The notes below the pieces were generated by a model. The model saw only the letters and a list, made by a program, of their open reading frames with translations, was not told the origin of the DNA and ran no database searches. A stretch of 64,000 bases of DNA from the NCBI RefSeq assembly GCF_900107205.1, contig NZ_FNPC01000007.1, positions 111,658-175,657 of the forward strand, in the 5' to 3' direction. This DNA comes from Halopenitus persicus (lineage in GTDB: Archaea; Halobacteriota; Halobacteria; Halobacteriales; Haloferacaceae). Of the stretch, positions 8,831 to 17,963 are shown one piece after another (within the stretch, counting starts at the first letter, position 1; every line of letters starts with the position of its first letter). The position numbers were made by a program, and so were the translations under genes.

Positions 8831-9090
8831 GGATATCTGTCGGGTTAGAAGGGCCCTAAGTCTACTCTGGGTACTCTACAGTCGACGCACGATTCCCTGT
8901 CTCGAACCCACTATTTCTTCGCTACGTCTGGACTCTAATAGCCGGAAAATGATTTGGTCAGTACTATATCTGAACGTCTGGACGCACCCGGACTAGTGTA
9001 ACATGGGACGGGGGAATGTCGTCCTACTCGTGACGCGACGTACTATACCCAGACAACGTTCAATGACTGATACAATCGTCTTTGACGTGC
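8831..9090. promoter_or_regulatory. Divergent phnG/phnD control region
   Basis: A 260-base gap between the C-P lyase operon (leftward) and the phosphonate transporter operon (rightward). The decamer ACGTCTGGAC occurs twice in the same orientation, at 8924-8933 and 8974-8983, exactly 50 bases apart. A TATA-like ACTATAC at about 9042-9048 would place a transcription start roughly 20 bases before the phnD ATG. The repeated decamer is a candidate phosphate-responsive binding site; that role is inferred. Confidence 0.5.
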
Positions 9091-10074
9091 ATGTCGGAGT
9101 CAGAATCCAGCACCGAGGTATCGACGACGTCGAGCCGCCGAGCGTTCGTAGCAACGGGTGGGGCAGCGCTGACCGCGCTCTCCGCCGGCTGCTCGGGGAT
9201 GACCAACAGTATCGCAGGCGCCTCGAAGACAACGGTCACTGTTCTCCTGACGCCCGCAGAGAGCCCTGCGGATGTCAAGAAGCAGTATCAGCCGATGGTG
9301 AAGTATCTTGAGAACTCCGTTTCAGGAATTTCCATCACGGTGGATGTCGCGACGGACTACTCGGCGATTTGGCCCGCGATTCGGAGCGGCCAAGCAAATA
9401 TCGCCTTTGACGACGTCACACTCATCCAGTTCCCTGATAAGGTGGATGTTCTCGGGACGAGCGTCACTGCGAACACGGCCTACTACTTCTCGATGCTGCT
9501 TGTGCAGGCTGATAGTGATATCCAGTCGCTCGACGACCTCCAAGGAACGTCCATTAGCTTCTGTGATCCCCTTTCCACGAGCGGTTCCATCTATCCACTG
9601 TCCGCGCTCAAACAGGCTGGCCTTGACATCGGCGACGCCCCAACCGGGAAGCCGGTCGACTTCAAAGGTTCTTGGTCGAACCACGACACAAGCCTACAGC
9701 AACTCTTCAACAGGGAGAAACTCGATGCAAACGCCAACAGCGGCAAGTTTGGAATCCCGCATATGGAGTCGATTCCGAAGCGCGTCAGGGAGCATTCGGC
9801 GTTCCGCGACCAGGTAAACACGAAGTCTCCCTCGCTTCGTGCGGTTTGGGTTTCGGAGAAGGTGCCGAAACAGCCGGTCATCACGCACTCTTCGTGGAAC
9901 CCGCCGGCGCGCTCAAAGATTCGTGACGCTCTCGCAACCATGACGAAAAGCGACCTCGAACAGTACATGGACGGGAACGTCTCGTTCCCGTTCACCTCGA
10001 TGAAGAAGACGTCCATCGACGACTATCAGCCGGTCATTAATCGAGTGAACGAACTCGGCCTGAAGCTTCGGTGA
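9091..10074 (+). CDS. phnD: PhnD, phosphonate-binding lipoprotein of the ABC importer
   Basis: A 327-residue periplasmic-type substrate-binding protein. The N-terminus has a Tat signal (SSRRAFVATGG, R16-R17) followed by a lipobox LSAGC with C34 as the lipidated cysteine, so it should be anchored on the outer face of the membrane. The mature part shows PhnD-family features: VLLTPAESPADVKKQYQPMVKYLE, NIAFDDV, and LQGTSISFCDPLSTSGSIYPLSALK. The ATG at 9091 was chosen over a TTG nine bases upstream. It is seven bases before phnC. Confidence 0.93.
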   Translation: MSESESSTEVSTTSSRRAFVATGGAALTALSAGCSGMTNSIAGASKTTVTVLLTPAESPADVKKQYQPMVKYLENSVSGISITVDVATDYSAIWPAIRSGQANIAFDDVTLIQFPDKVDVLGTSVTANTAYYFSMLLVQADSDIQSLDDLQGTSISFCDPLSTSGSIYPLSALKQAGLDIGDAPTGKPVDFKGSWSNHDTSLQQLFNREKLDANANSGKFGIPHMESIPKRVREHSAFRDQVNTKSPSLRAVWVSEKVPKQPVITHSSWNPPARSKIRDALATMTKSDLEQYMDGNVSFPFTSMKKTSIDDYQPVINRVNELGLKLR

Positions 10075-10081
10075 CCCTTCG

Positions 10082-10879
10082 ATGCTCGAAGTTACGGACC
10101 TCACGAAGCATTACGGGGATGTCCGGGCGCTCGAAGATGTCTCGTTTACGCTCAACGACGGGGAGTTCACGGTGCTTCTCGGGCAGTCTGGCGCGGGGAA
10201 GTCGACGATGCTCCGCTGTCTGAACGGCTTGACGTCGCCGACAGCGGGGTCGGTGGCGCTCGATGGGGCGACTCTCGACAACTCGCGTGAGGACGTCGCG
10301 ATGGTGTTCCAGCAGCACAATCTTGTTGAGGGGTTCTCGGCGTATACGAACGCGCTAACCGGGTCGCTCGGCCGCCACCCTTTCCTGCGAAGCGTGCTCC
10401 AGCTTGTCGGTCGCAAAGAGAAACTTACGGCTCTGGACGCGCTTGGTACTGTTGGGTTGCTCGATGAGGCGGACCAGCGTGTCGCCACGATGTCTGGTGG
10501 CCAACAACAGCGCGTTGGCATCGCCCGCGCGTTAGTCCAGCAGCCCGATCTCTTGCTCGCCGACGAGCCGGTGGCGTCGCTTGACCCGGGGAGTGCGGAG
10601 ACTGTCATGCATTACCTGAAAACCGCGGCGAACGAATACGACATCACGACGCTTGTCAGCCTTCATCAGGTGAATATTGCCGCGTACTTCGGCGACCGCT
10701 TCCTCGGCCTGAAAGACGGCGAACTCATCTTCGACGGTGGTCCGGAAGAGTTGACCCCTGGAGTCGTGGACGAACTCTACGGAGACGTCGAAACTGTTGC
10801 GCTCGCCGAAGAGACGGCACCGGACCGGAAAACGACCACAGACGTGACGGAACCACGTCTTCAGGAGGTGCGTCCGTGA
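10082..10879 (+). CDS. phnC: PhnC, phosphonate ABC importer ATPase
   Basis: A 265-residue ABC ATPase on the cytoplasmic face of the importer. Walker A is GQSGAGKST (residues 34-42), Walker B is LLLADEPVASLDP, and the signature is MSGGQQQRVGIARAL. The insert with LVEGFSAYTNALTGSLGR before the signature is typical of PhnC. About 20 C-terminal residues beyond the domain are acidic and polar. It follows phnD by 7 bases and overlaps phnE by 4 bp (GTGA). Confidence 0.95.
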   Translation: MLEVTDLTKHYGDVRALEDVSFTLNDGEFTVLLGQSGAGKSTMLRCLNGLTSPTAGSVALDGATLDNSREDVAMVFQQHNLVEGFSAYTNALTGSLGRHPFLRSVLQLVGRKEKLTALDALGTVGLLDEADQRVATMSGGQQQRVGIARALVQQPDLLLADEPVASLDPGSAETVMHYLKTAANEYDITTLVSLHQVNIAAYFGDRFLGLKDGELIFDGGPEELTPGVVDELYGDVETVALAEETAPDRKTTTDVTEPRLQEVRP

Positions 10880-11838
10880 CTCTCCACCCCGAAACTGAGA
10901 GTGACGAGGACGACGAACTAACGCCACGAGAGAAGCTGTCCGAGCAACATCAGCAGCGTCGGTACCGTCTCCTCAGGGGTATTGTCGGTGTGATCGCACT
11001 CATTGTAATTCTCACATTTGCGTACGGGCAGGTTGGTTTCTCCGTTCGTGAACTCATCAACTACTGGCCAGAGTTCGTGACCGCGGCACACGATTACTTC
11101 CCGACGACGACGTACTTCGGGATTGTGCCCTTCCTCGACTTCGGGCGATACTGGCAATTCATCGACGCCGCGAATCTCTTCTCACTCTCTGTCGTCACTG
11201 TTTCAATGGCTGTCGGTGGGACAGCACTCGGGATTCCAGGTGCACTCTTGCTCGGTACGCTCGGCTCCGAGCGCGTGACACCGTTCCCACTGAACTTCGT
11301 CTTTCGAGCGTTGATGAGCACGATTCGTGCGATTCCCGCGCTCGTCTGGGCGCTCCTCTTCATTCCTCTTGGTGGCGTCACGCCGTTTACGGGTACGCTT
11401 GCCATTGCGGTTGATACAATGGGGTATCTCGGGCGGCTATTCACGGACGAACTTGAGGAGATAGAGTCCGGCCCCATCGAGGGCGTGGAGTCAACAGGGG
11501 CGAATCAACGACAGACGGTCTTCTTTGGGATGCTAAGCCAGGTGTTCCGTCAGTATATTGCGTGGGTGCTGTTCATCCTCGAATTGAATGTTCGTGTTGC
11601 GATTACGCTTGGCCTCATCGGGGCGGGCGGCCTCGGCTACCAGTTGATGATTCAGCGCCAGACGTACCAATACACAAATATGATGGCGGCGGTCATCGTG
11701 ACCATCCTCCTTGTCAGTAGTGTCGAAATCGTCAGCCAGCGCGTCCGCGCTCGCCTTCGCAACGACAAGGAGGCACCAGGGACACTCGAATATCTTGCCG
11801 GGATGCCCGACCGGTTTGCGCAAAGTGTATTCCGATGA
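10876..11838 (+). CDS. phnE: PhnE, phosphonate ABC importer permease
   Basis: A 320-residue integral membrane permease of the BPD_transp_1 family. Hydrophobic segments lie near residues 33-52, 101-125, 140-165, 218-235 and 268-285. The EAA coupling loop is visible as EIESGPIEGVESTGANQRQ (from about residue 194). A cytoplasmic acidic N-terminus of about 30 residues precedes the first helix. It starts with GTG overlapping the phnC stop and overlaps the next gene by 4 bp. Confidence 0.94.
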   Translation: MTLHPETESDEDDELTPREKLSEQHQQRRYRLLRGIVGVIALIVILTFAYGQVGFSVRELINYWPEFVTAAHDYFPTTTYFGIVPFLDFGRYWQFIDAANLFSLSVVTVSMAVGGTALGIPGALLLGTLGSERVTPFPLNFVFRALMSTIRAIPALVWALLFIPLGGVTPFTGTLAIAVDTMGYLGRLFTDELEEIESGPIEGVESTGANQRQTVFFGMLSQVFRQYIAWVLFILELNVRVAITLGLIGAGGLGYQLMIQRQTYQYTNMMAAVIVTILLVSSVEIVSQRVRARLRNDKEAPGTLEYLAGMPDRFAQSVFR

Positions 11839-12476
11839 GCTACCACGTCGAGGACCACGGCTCCGATCAGACGCCGACCGTTAGCCCCGAACCTGCCATC
11901 CATCCCGACGCCCGCGTTGTCGACAGTGACCTCGGCGCATGGACTGAGGTCAATCGTGGTGTCCGCATGGTGAACACGACGTTTGGCGACTACAGCTACG
12001 CGATGGCGCGCTGTGAGTTTGACCACGCGACCATCGGGTCGTTCTGCTCCATCGCTTCACACGTCCGCGTCAATCCCGTCAACCATCCCATCGAGCGGCC
12101 GACAAGCCACCACTTCACGTATCGCTCTGCAGAGTACGGCTTCGCCGAGGCGGACGGCAATACCATCTTTGAACGTCGCCGTGAGAATACCGTCGAGGTC
12201 GGTCACGATGTCTGGCTCGGCTACAATAGTGCACTCATGCCCGGTGTCAGAGTTGGGACAGGTGCTGTCGTTGGAACGGGTGCCGTTGTTACGAAAGACG
12301 TACCGCCATACACAATCGTCGCCGGCGTTCCCGCTGAACCTATTGACCATCGATTTGATGATGCGACCGCTGATCGCCTTCTCGACATCGCCTGGTGGGA
12401 GTGGGATCACGAAACGATCGCTGAGCGCTTCGATGCCTTCCACGACCTCGACACGTTCCTTGACGCCTACACCTGA
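11835..12476 (+). CDS. Hexapeptide-repeat transferase of phosphonate metabolism
   Basis: A 213-residue left-handed beta-helix protein. Hexapeptide repeats are visible in IHPDARVVDSDLGAWTEV, ATIGSFCSIASHVRVNP and VGTGAVVGTGAVVTKDVPPYTIVAGVPA. This matches the transferase family often linked to phn operons (acyltransferase of the DapH/LbH type). It overlaps phnE by 4 bp, so it is part of the phnDCE operon. The substrate is unknown; acetylation of aminoalkylphosphonates is possible but not shown. It is not the GNAT-fold PhnO. Confidence 0.85.
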   Translation: MSYHVEDHGSDQTPTVSPEPAIHPDARVVDSDLGAWTEVNRGVRMVNTTFGDYSYAMARCEFDHATIGSFCSIASHVRVNPVNHPIERPTSHHFTYRSAEYGFAEADGNTIFERRRENTVEVGHDVWLGYNSALMPGVRVGTGAVVGTGAVVTKDVPPYTIVAGVPAEPIDHRFDDATADRLLDIAWWEWDHETIAERFDAFHDLDTFLDAYT

Positions 12477-12535
12477 CCACTCGCCCACCAACAGTTATCC
12501 CTCCTGTAGCCGTCCGAAACGATGTCTCGATCCCC

Positions 12536-13420
12536 TCAGATCTCGACGTGTCCGGCATTAAGACCGACGTGGAGTCGTGTCGCGGTCTCTGCCGTATTCA
12601 CCCAGTGATGGAAGATTCGTTCGATCGCATGCGTCACACTCGCGAGATAGCCATACCCATTCTCGCTATACGCCGTCGTTAACTCAAATAGCTCCGCGAG
12701 ATCGTGATGGACGTCGCTCTCGACGGCATGTAGTGCCTCCATCCGGTCGAGTTCTGCATCAAAGAGTACTGCTGCGACGTGCTCGTGAATCTGCTCTCCG
12801 TCTGCGAGAATGTCAAGGACACGTTCGTGTACCATTCCGCCCGGCGATCGTTCTGTCACCTCAACTGCGTCCTCCACGAAGCATGCACGATCACCAGCAA
12901 TCTCGAGATTTTTCGCGATGCTTGCGAACGCGCTCGCGACGCGATTTCCCGGCCACGGCGTCGATATTGTGTAGTCTTTTACTGCCGAAAGGGCTGCTGA
13001 ATACCGTTTGTTCGCCAACCCTTCGAGGTGGTTCGCGCTTGGATCACATGTTTCGTGGTCAACCGCTTGAGCCGCTGCTTGATATTGGTCGAACGTCACT
13101 TCGTCGAGCTGCTGGAGTTGTTCGAGGAGGTCGGCTCCCGTCGTCGACTGAGGCCCCGTCGCGTGCTCCCAGAGTGTGGATATATCACCGGCTCGTTGAT
13201 ATACTTCTGACTCGTGAACGACGTACGCCTTCGAAATAACACCGTCTGCTTTCAATTCGCGGAGAATCTCAGACACGTAGTTCGGGCTTAGATCGAGAAT
13301 TTCGGCGAGTTCCGCCTTCGTATCTGGATGGTGTTCATCAACTGTCTCGATAATCTTCGCGACGGTCGTTGCCTGACTCTGCTCACCTGAGGTTGCGGGC
13401 CGGAAGTCCGTCATTACCAT
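12536..13420 (-). CDS. wHTH-PhoU-like phosphate regulator
   Basis: A 294-residue protein. Residues 18-65 form a winged helix-turn-helix (AKIIETVDEHHPDTKAELAEILDLSPNYVSEILRELK, quoted in part by positions). The remainder, about 100-290, is helical and resembles two PhoU-type helical repeats with spaced acidic residues (AKNLEIAGDRACFVEDAVEV). PhoU proteins signal phosphate status; fusion to a DNA-binding domain suggests direct transcriptional control. It is convergent with the phnDCE operon and divergent from the next PhoU gene across 124 bases, where CTATA-TTCC-TATAG (13473-13486) is a candidate operator. An alternative ATG lies at 13414. Confidence 0.75.
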   Translation of the reverse strand: MVMTDFRPATSGEQSQATTVAKIIETVDEHHPDTKAELAEILDLSPNYVSEILRELKADGVISKAYVVHESEVYQRAGDISTLWEHATGPQSTTGADLLEQLQQLDEVTFDQYQAAAQAVDHETCDPSANHLEGLANKRYSAALSAVKDYTISTPWPGNRVASAFASIAKNLEIAGDRACFVEDAVEVTERSPGGMVHERVLDILADGEQIHEHVAAVLFDAELDRMEALHAVESDVHHDLAELFELTTAYSENGYGYLASVTHAIERIFHHWVNTAETATRLHVGLNAGHVEI

Positions 13421-13544
13421 ATCTTACTCCGACCTTGAGGTTAGCCGATATGCACGGAAATCACGGACTCAACTATATTCCTATAGAGCAGTTCGGACCC
13501 CTCATAGCAGACGCTTACCCTATCACGTCAAAACACGCGCCCGT

Positions 13545-14543
13545 ATGGAGACACGTAAGGTCCAGCTCTCCGGCGGAACCACGTATACAGTTTCCCTACC
13601 GAAGCAGTGGGCGAACGAACACGGCGTCACGGCTGGCGACCTACTGAGCCTCAAACCACGTGATGACGGCGCGCTTATTGTCCAAGTTCTGGATAATGGA
13701 CGCGACCAAGCCAGTGCAACCGTCGACGTCAGCGACTACGGACCAGACGAAGTGCGGGTCGCCATCCACGCGCTCTACATTCTCGGCTTTGACCACATTA
13801 CCCTCCGGCTTGGCGACGACGAGGCGAACCTTCGCGCTGCCCGCGAAACTACCCGACTCCTCGTCGGCATAGAGGTCCTCGAACGCGACGCCGCATCGTT
13901 CACCATTCACAGCGTTATGTCCGCTGATCACGTCTCCGTCCGCAAGAGCATCATTCGACTTGAACTCATCGTCGATGCCATGCAACAAGACGCGGTTACC
14001 GCCCTTTGCGAAAACGACGCTGACCTCGCAGCCGAAGCTGCCACCCGTGACAACGAAGCTGACAAACTCCACGCACTCCTCACGCGGTGCCTCCGCCGAT
14101 CACTCGGCGTTTTCGACGAAGTGCAGAAACTCGAGCACGACCGCGCCAGTCTCTTTGAACACTACCAGGTCGCTCGGCAGCTCGAACGAATCGGTGACCA
14201 CGCCGAGAAAATCGCCGGCCTCTCTACCGACCTCGACGCGTCTAACGGCGAGATTTCCGCTGCAATCCCGTCTCTTGACCGACGGGCTCGCGATATTCGT
14301 AACGCCGCCACCGACGTCGTTCTCTCCGACGATCCGGTCGATATCGCCTATGACGCAATCGCCGACTGTGATGCCCTCATTGCCGACATCGACGATCGAC
14401 GCCGCTCGCTCTACGACCATTCAGATTCTGGTGAAGCCTATACCTACGGAATCGTCCTCGATAGTATCCAACGAACTGCCGAATACGGCGCCAATATCGC
14501 AGATATTGCCGTTCAACGCCACTACCGTCATAGCCACTGGTAG
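13545..14543 (+). CDS. AbrB-PhoU phosphate uptake regulator
   Basis: A 332-residue protein. Residues 1-48 form a SpoVT/AbrB-like swapped-hairpin DNA-binding domain (METRKVQLSGGTTYTVSLPK then GVTAGDLLSL). Residues about 110-330 form two PhoU helical bundles, with QLERIGDHAEKIAGL and SIQRTAEYGANIADIA as the paired metal-binding-type motifs. This domain order is the usual haloarchaeal PhoU regulator. It lies next to the phn operons and divergent from a second PhoU-like gene, fitting control of phosphorus uptake. Confidence 0.88.
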   Translation: METRKVQLSGGTTYTVSLPKQWANEHGVTAGDLLSLKPRDDGALIVQVLDNGRDQASATVDVSDYGPDEVRVAIHALYILGFDHITLRLGDDEANLRAARETTRLLVGIEVLERDAASFTIHSVMSADHVSVRKSIIRLELIVDAMQQDAVTALCENDADLAAEAATRDNEADKLHALLTRCLRRSLGVFDEVQKLEHDRASLFEHYQVARQLERIGDHAEKIAGLSTDLDASNGEISAAIPSLDRRARDIRNAATDVVLSDDPVDIAYDAIADCDALIADIDDRRRSLYDHSDSGEAYTYGIVLDSIQRTAEYGANIADIAVQRHYRHSHW

Positions 14544-15313
14544 GGTGTCTCGACTGGTTGCGTAGTCATGGTTGTACGCGTACGACCTCCCCGTGACTTC
14601 AGCGACTATGTTGTGTAGAAACAGGTATTACTGCTTGCGGAATGGGCTTAGGAGTTGGAATCGGCCTTTACACCGTTCAAGTAGAGGGCGATAGCAACTA
14701 CTGTTACACTCGCACACCTACTGAGCGGCTGTTTCACGCCGAATTCGCGCTATGAAAACCCGCCTCGATGCGGTGAGTGGCTTCGATACGTACAGAGGGT
14801 TTAGTGAACGCACCCCCGTGTTCAAAATGGCGCGGGTTCAGACCACACCCCCGCTTGTAGAATGTAGAAATAACTCGGACCACCCTCCCCATGTACGAAA
14901 TGGAGGTTTGATGTTACCATAACGCCTAGTTGACATACCCGTGACGTCGGCATCGCCTGTCGCTCCCAACCCCTTCGGGAATCCCCGGCGACACCCGCTT
15001 TGTCACCCGGATTGATGTCCGATACTGGCGAGCGCGTGGAAACACTTGTAGTGGTCCGAAAACCTACAATACCCCAGTAGCTACTACCCGAGTGTGTCGC
15101 CAGTTCGGCGGCAGAAGTGAGACCACTGCCGCCATATTACCTGTCATCCACCCCATCCGTCGGCGACACATCCTTTCAGTCACCACCTCTTAGATCCGAT
15201 AGTTTTGCCCTTTCAGCAGCCTCGGTGAGTGGCGGTGACTGCATTTTCTGAGCTCAAAAACTCGTCTTTGACGCTGTAAGTCTGTAGACAATTGGGCTTA
15301 TCCCGATGCCGTC
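14544..15313. other. Gene-free stretch with one copy of the dispersed repeat
   Basis: No credible gene. Bases 14717-14776 hold a minus-strand copy of the repeat whose core is GAAACAGCCGCTCAGTAG. Between 14930 and 15180 the sequence is rich in short inverted repeats, including TGTGTCGCC near 15093 facing GGCGACACA near 15164, suggesting debris of a structured mobile-element end. I cannot assign it further. Confidence 0.45.
14717..14776 (-). repeat. Dispersed repeat copy 1
   Basis: The reverse complement reads CGCATCGAGGCGGGTT, a variable block, GAATTCGGC, then GTGAAACAGCCGCTCAGTAG. It aligns over about 60 bases with copies at 17436-17510 and 18347-18422. Short arms AGCG and CGCT bracket the middle of the unit. 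Confidence 0.75.
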
Positions 15314-15568
15314 TTGCGTTTACCAAGGCAGTATCGATGGGAAATTGGGAGTGGCTATCGGTTGATCAAGCGGTTCATGGCTGTGACGACGTCGACGGAT
15401 TTCGGGCTCCGATTCTTCTACTTCGCGTTTGCGTGTCTGTTGTACTCGATTTGGCGAGCAGTCGATTTACTCGTCCAAGTCGAGTTGACGGGTGAGTACG
15501 AACGCGCGCCGATTGTGACGGCCGACAATACGCTCACGCTGCTGAAGAAGGAGGCCGGAATCGGATAA
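15314..15568 (+). pseudogene. C-terminal relic of the IS4-family transposase
   Basis: Only the last 84 codons of a transposase like the ones at 183 and 19290 remain, from YRWEIGSGYRLIKRF onward; the E of the YREK motif is changed to G (YRWEIGSGY). The catalytic aspartates and the N-terminal two thirds are missing. The noncoding right end of the element is still present to about 15785. The relic lies between the two full-length copies, so at least three related elements have entered this stretch. Confidence 0.85.
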
Positions 15569-16046
15569 GGAGGTACTCTGTCCGGGGCCAGTGCGGATTT
15601 CTGAGTGGCAACGCTGTCAGGAATTTCGAAAATCCACCGATTTAGTTGGGAGTGCGATAGGAAGAGACGATTGAGAGGAGATTCGAAGCCGAACTAGTCA
15701 CTGATTCGTCCGAGACTGCGCATCACAGTCTCGCTAAACCCCCTGTAGTCTCAACTTCCCCGACCTGGACTGTAGTTGCGAACGACAGAAATTGTGCACG
15801 GGATCGGTGACCAGTTCCCGGTCGAAATGGCCCCGTACGTGCTTCTCCATCGAGAACTCGAAATCACGACAAACTGGGACGCATACTACTCTCGGAGAAT
15901 GCATACCGACAGAATCTGTGCATGAGATGTACGCATCTGTCTCTAGTGAAGCCCTCCAGATTAGAGACTAACAGTGGTGAAGCATTCGTTAGGTAGGTAT
16001 GCTCATCTGACGTAGAGCTTGTTGCAGAGTGAATAGCGTATCTCCG
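15569..16046. other. IS4 right end and a short coding relic
   Basis: Bases to about 15785 are the right end of the IS4-family relic. Bases 15806-15926 read in the plus strand as an open fragment including IGDQFPVEMAPYVLLHRELE and NWDAYYSRRMH with no start, which looks like debris of an unidentified gene. The rest precedes the 3' end of the beta-propeller lipoprotein gene. Confidence 0.45.
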
Positions 16047-17318
16047 TCAAGCACGAAGTCGAATGAGCTGGTTTGGCTTTGAGGTGGAGATGAACAGCGA
16101 CTCGTCCACCAAGATGAGTTGCGAAATTCTGTCCGCCTTAACTGACTCCGTCCAGATAGTATCACCAGTTGCAGCGTCGATACACCGTACCTGGGACTGC
16201 TTAGAATCCCCTCCCACCGCAGCGTAGATTGTATTCGCACCAACCGCTATCTGTCTGGGCTGGTCCGGGAACGGTTCCGAAGACCACTTCGTTGTCAGGG
16301 TGCTTGGGGTTAGCCGGTGCAGGCGATGGTTTTGTACGGTTATTGGCTCTCCGTCTGTCGCTGCGAATCCGAAAATTCCTCGGATTGTGTTGTGGTCAAG
16401 CGGGATAATTCGTTTCCCGACGATTTCCCCGCTTGTCGTATCAATAACGGTGATTGACGTGAGTTCATCAGGATACGAAGTCCCCTGGTCTGTGGTCGAG
16501 ATCGAAGGAAGAAGTCGCGCCAGGTAGAGTCGGGATTCTGTTACCATACTGCCGGTAGGATAGCCCGAGAACTCATAGTGAAAGACGGGCGTCCCATCGT
16601 GGGAGAAGGCGTCGACGTAGGTTCGCTGAATCTCTGGTGTGCCGTGCTTTCGAGTGATTTCTTGATCTCTCCGCACAATGCGAATGAGATTCTCCGAAGA
16701 GGAGAGGAGCCGGACAGTAGTAACACGTCCTGGTGATGATTGGGAGCGATTCGACGGGATCGATTGTTGCCAACGTACGGTGCCGTTTCGTGTTCCGATA
16801 AGATTTCCTTCCTCGTCAGCAGCAGCGATTGTCCCGTTAGTGAAGGCGATATGGGGCCTACTGCTCTGTAAGATGGCTTCCTCTTTTGGGACGTGCCATC
16901 GCTGCTCGCCTGTTTTCCGATCAAGCGCGGTAATCGTCGGGTCGGAGTGAATCACGTAGTCCTCGGTAACGATGAGTTGCCGGGTCAATGCGGGTGTCTC
17001 CCAAATGAACTTCTCATCGGAGAGGGAGTACGCGAACACGTTTCCATTGTACCCGTAAACGACGTCGCCCACGACACGGATCGGGTCGGCTGCCGAGATC
17101 CCGTCGTAGGCTTGACGAGTGAAGGATTGGTGGCGTGGGCCTGATGCAGAGTGGTTTGTGTGGGTTCTTTCTGGATCTGCGGTCTGTGTCGGCCACGCGT
17201 TGCTTCCGGCGGGGAGCGAGAGTGGCGTGCCAGAGTTGTTGGATCTCGGGAGCTGAGCGCATCCTGCGAGAGCCGATGAGCCGAGGAGGGCGAGGAGTCG
17301 TCGGCGTGGAACTTCCAT
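16047..17318 (-). CDS. PQQ-like beta-propeller lipoprotein
   Basis: A 423-residue secreted protein. The N-terminus has a twin-arginine signal (PRRRLLALLG) and lipobox LAGC with C20. The mature part contains repeats of the PQQ or Trp-docking type, such as VYGYNGNVFAYSLSDEKFIWETPAL, ITALDRKTGEQRWHVPKEEA and VRCIDAATGDTIWTESV (each quoted in part), indicating a beta-propeller on the outer membrane face. No catalytic or cofactor residues can be assigned. It lies in the accessory patch with several other lipoproteins and dispersed repeats. Confidence 0.85.
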   Translation of the reverse strand: MEVPRRRLLALLGSSALAGCAQLPRSNNSGTPLSLPAGSNAWPTQTADPERTHTNHSASGPRHQSFTRQAYDGISAADPIRVVGDVVYGYNGNVFAYSLSDEKFIWETPALTRQLIVTEDYVIHSDPTITALDRKTGEQRWHVPKEEAILQSSRPHIAFTNGTIAAADEEGNLIGTRNGTVRWQQSIPSNRSQSSPGRVTTVRLLSSSENLIRIVRRDQEITRKHGTPEIQRTYVDAFSHDGTPVFHYEFSGYPTGSMVTESRLYLARLLPSISTTDQGTSYPDELTSITVIDTTSGEIVGKRIIPLDHNTIRGIFGFAATDGEPITVQNHRLHRLTPSTLTTKWSSEPFPDQPRQIAVGANTIYAAVGGDSKQSQVRCIDAATGDTIWTESVKADRISQLILVDESLFISTSKPNQLIRLRA

Positions 17319-17435
17319 TTCTTGTATAAGTCTTGAAATGGCTGAACTTTGACTTTGGTGGCCCCGTTCAACATCCTAGTTAAGGCATGACTGTATTTGT
17401 CCCGCTACTCAGAACATCGGTCTACTGAATCCCTG

Positions 17436-17510
17436 TACTTAGCGAGGCTACGCATCACATCGAGGCGGGTTCGTACCAGCGGATTCGGAATGGAACAGCC
17501 GCTCAGTAGG
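17436..17510 (+). repeat. Dispersed repeat copy 2
   Basis: It runs from TACTTAGCGAGG through ACATCGAGGCGGGTTC and TACCAGCGGATTCGG to GGAACAGCCGCTCAGTAGG. It ends directly at the upstream edge of the small membrane protein gene. AGCGG and CCGCT form an inverted pair across 16 bases. Confidence 0.8.
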
Positions 17511-17533
17511 TGGGCAACCTTCGTGAGCATTCG

Positions 17534-17854
17534 ATGCAGGTTCAGCTGGCATTCATAATAGATGCGATTAGGGCCCCTTTCTTTACGTCTATTTTACTAT
17601 GGAATCAGACGGCAATTATTTTCATTATAGGCGCTAAGAGAATAGTAAGTATGGTGGGTGTTTTCCAACTACTGGTAGCTTTCCTCGGTCTCTATATCAT
17701 ATACCAGATGGATGAGATACTTGGTCGTTTCAATCTCGTATTTGGGCCAGAGACCAACGTTGAACCGCCTAATTGGTTTGTTAACTTCGTAAGAATACTA
17801 GTCGGTCTCTTCGTGCTGTATCAGCTTCGGCTAGCATTCATAAAATACATCTAA
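17534..17854 (+). CDS. Small membrane protein, function unknown
   Basis: A 106-residue protein starting MQVQLAFIIDAIRAPFF. Three hydrophobic segments are visible (about residues 3-33, 38-57 and 82-104), separated by a short polar loop with FGPETNVEPPNW. The ATG at 17534 was preferred to a GTG at 17510 that lies inside the dispersed repeat. Base composition is clearly richer in A and T than the phn region. It is bracketed by two repeat copies (17436-17510 and 17859-17912), as if carried as a unit. No family recognised. Confidence 0.6.
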   Translation: MQVQLAFIIDAIRAPFFTSILLWNQTAIIFIIGAKRIVSMVGVFQLLVAFLGLYIIYQMDEILGRFNLVFGPETNVEPPNWFVNFVRILVGLFVLYQLRLAFIKYI

Positions 17855-17858
17855 TCAA

Positions 17859-17912
17859 TCCCGACTGGGATTCTCACCAACTGCATTTGGCGTGAAACAG
17901 CCGCTCAGTAGG
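17859..17912 (+). repeat. Dispersed repeat copy 3
   Basis: Only the right 55 bases are recognisable: GGGATTCTCACCAACTGC, TTTGGC, then GTGAAACAGCCGCTCAGTAG. It begins right after the stop of the small membrane protein and lies 51 bases before the next lipoprotein gene. Confidence 0.75.
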
Positions 17913-17963
17913 AATGTCCACGTATAGGCCAGCACATATGCCACAAATATAAATAAGTCAATA

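Noticed and set aside
11835..12476. Assignment of the hexapeptide protein as PhnO
   Set aside because: PhnO is a GNAT-fold acetyltransferase. This protein is a left-handed beta-helix, so only a general transferase call is justified.
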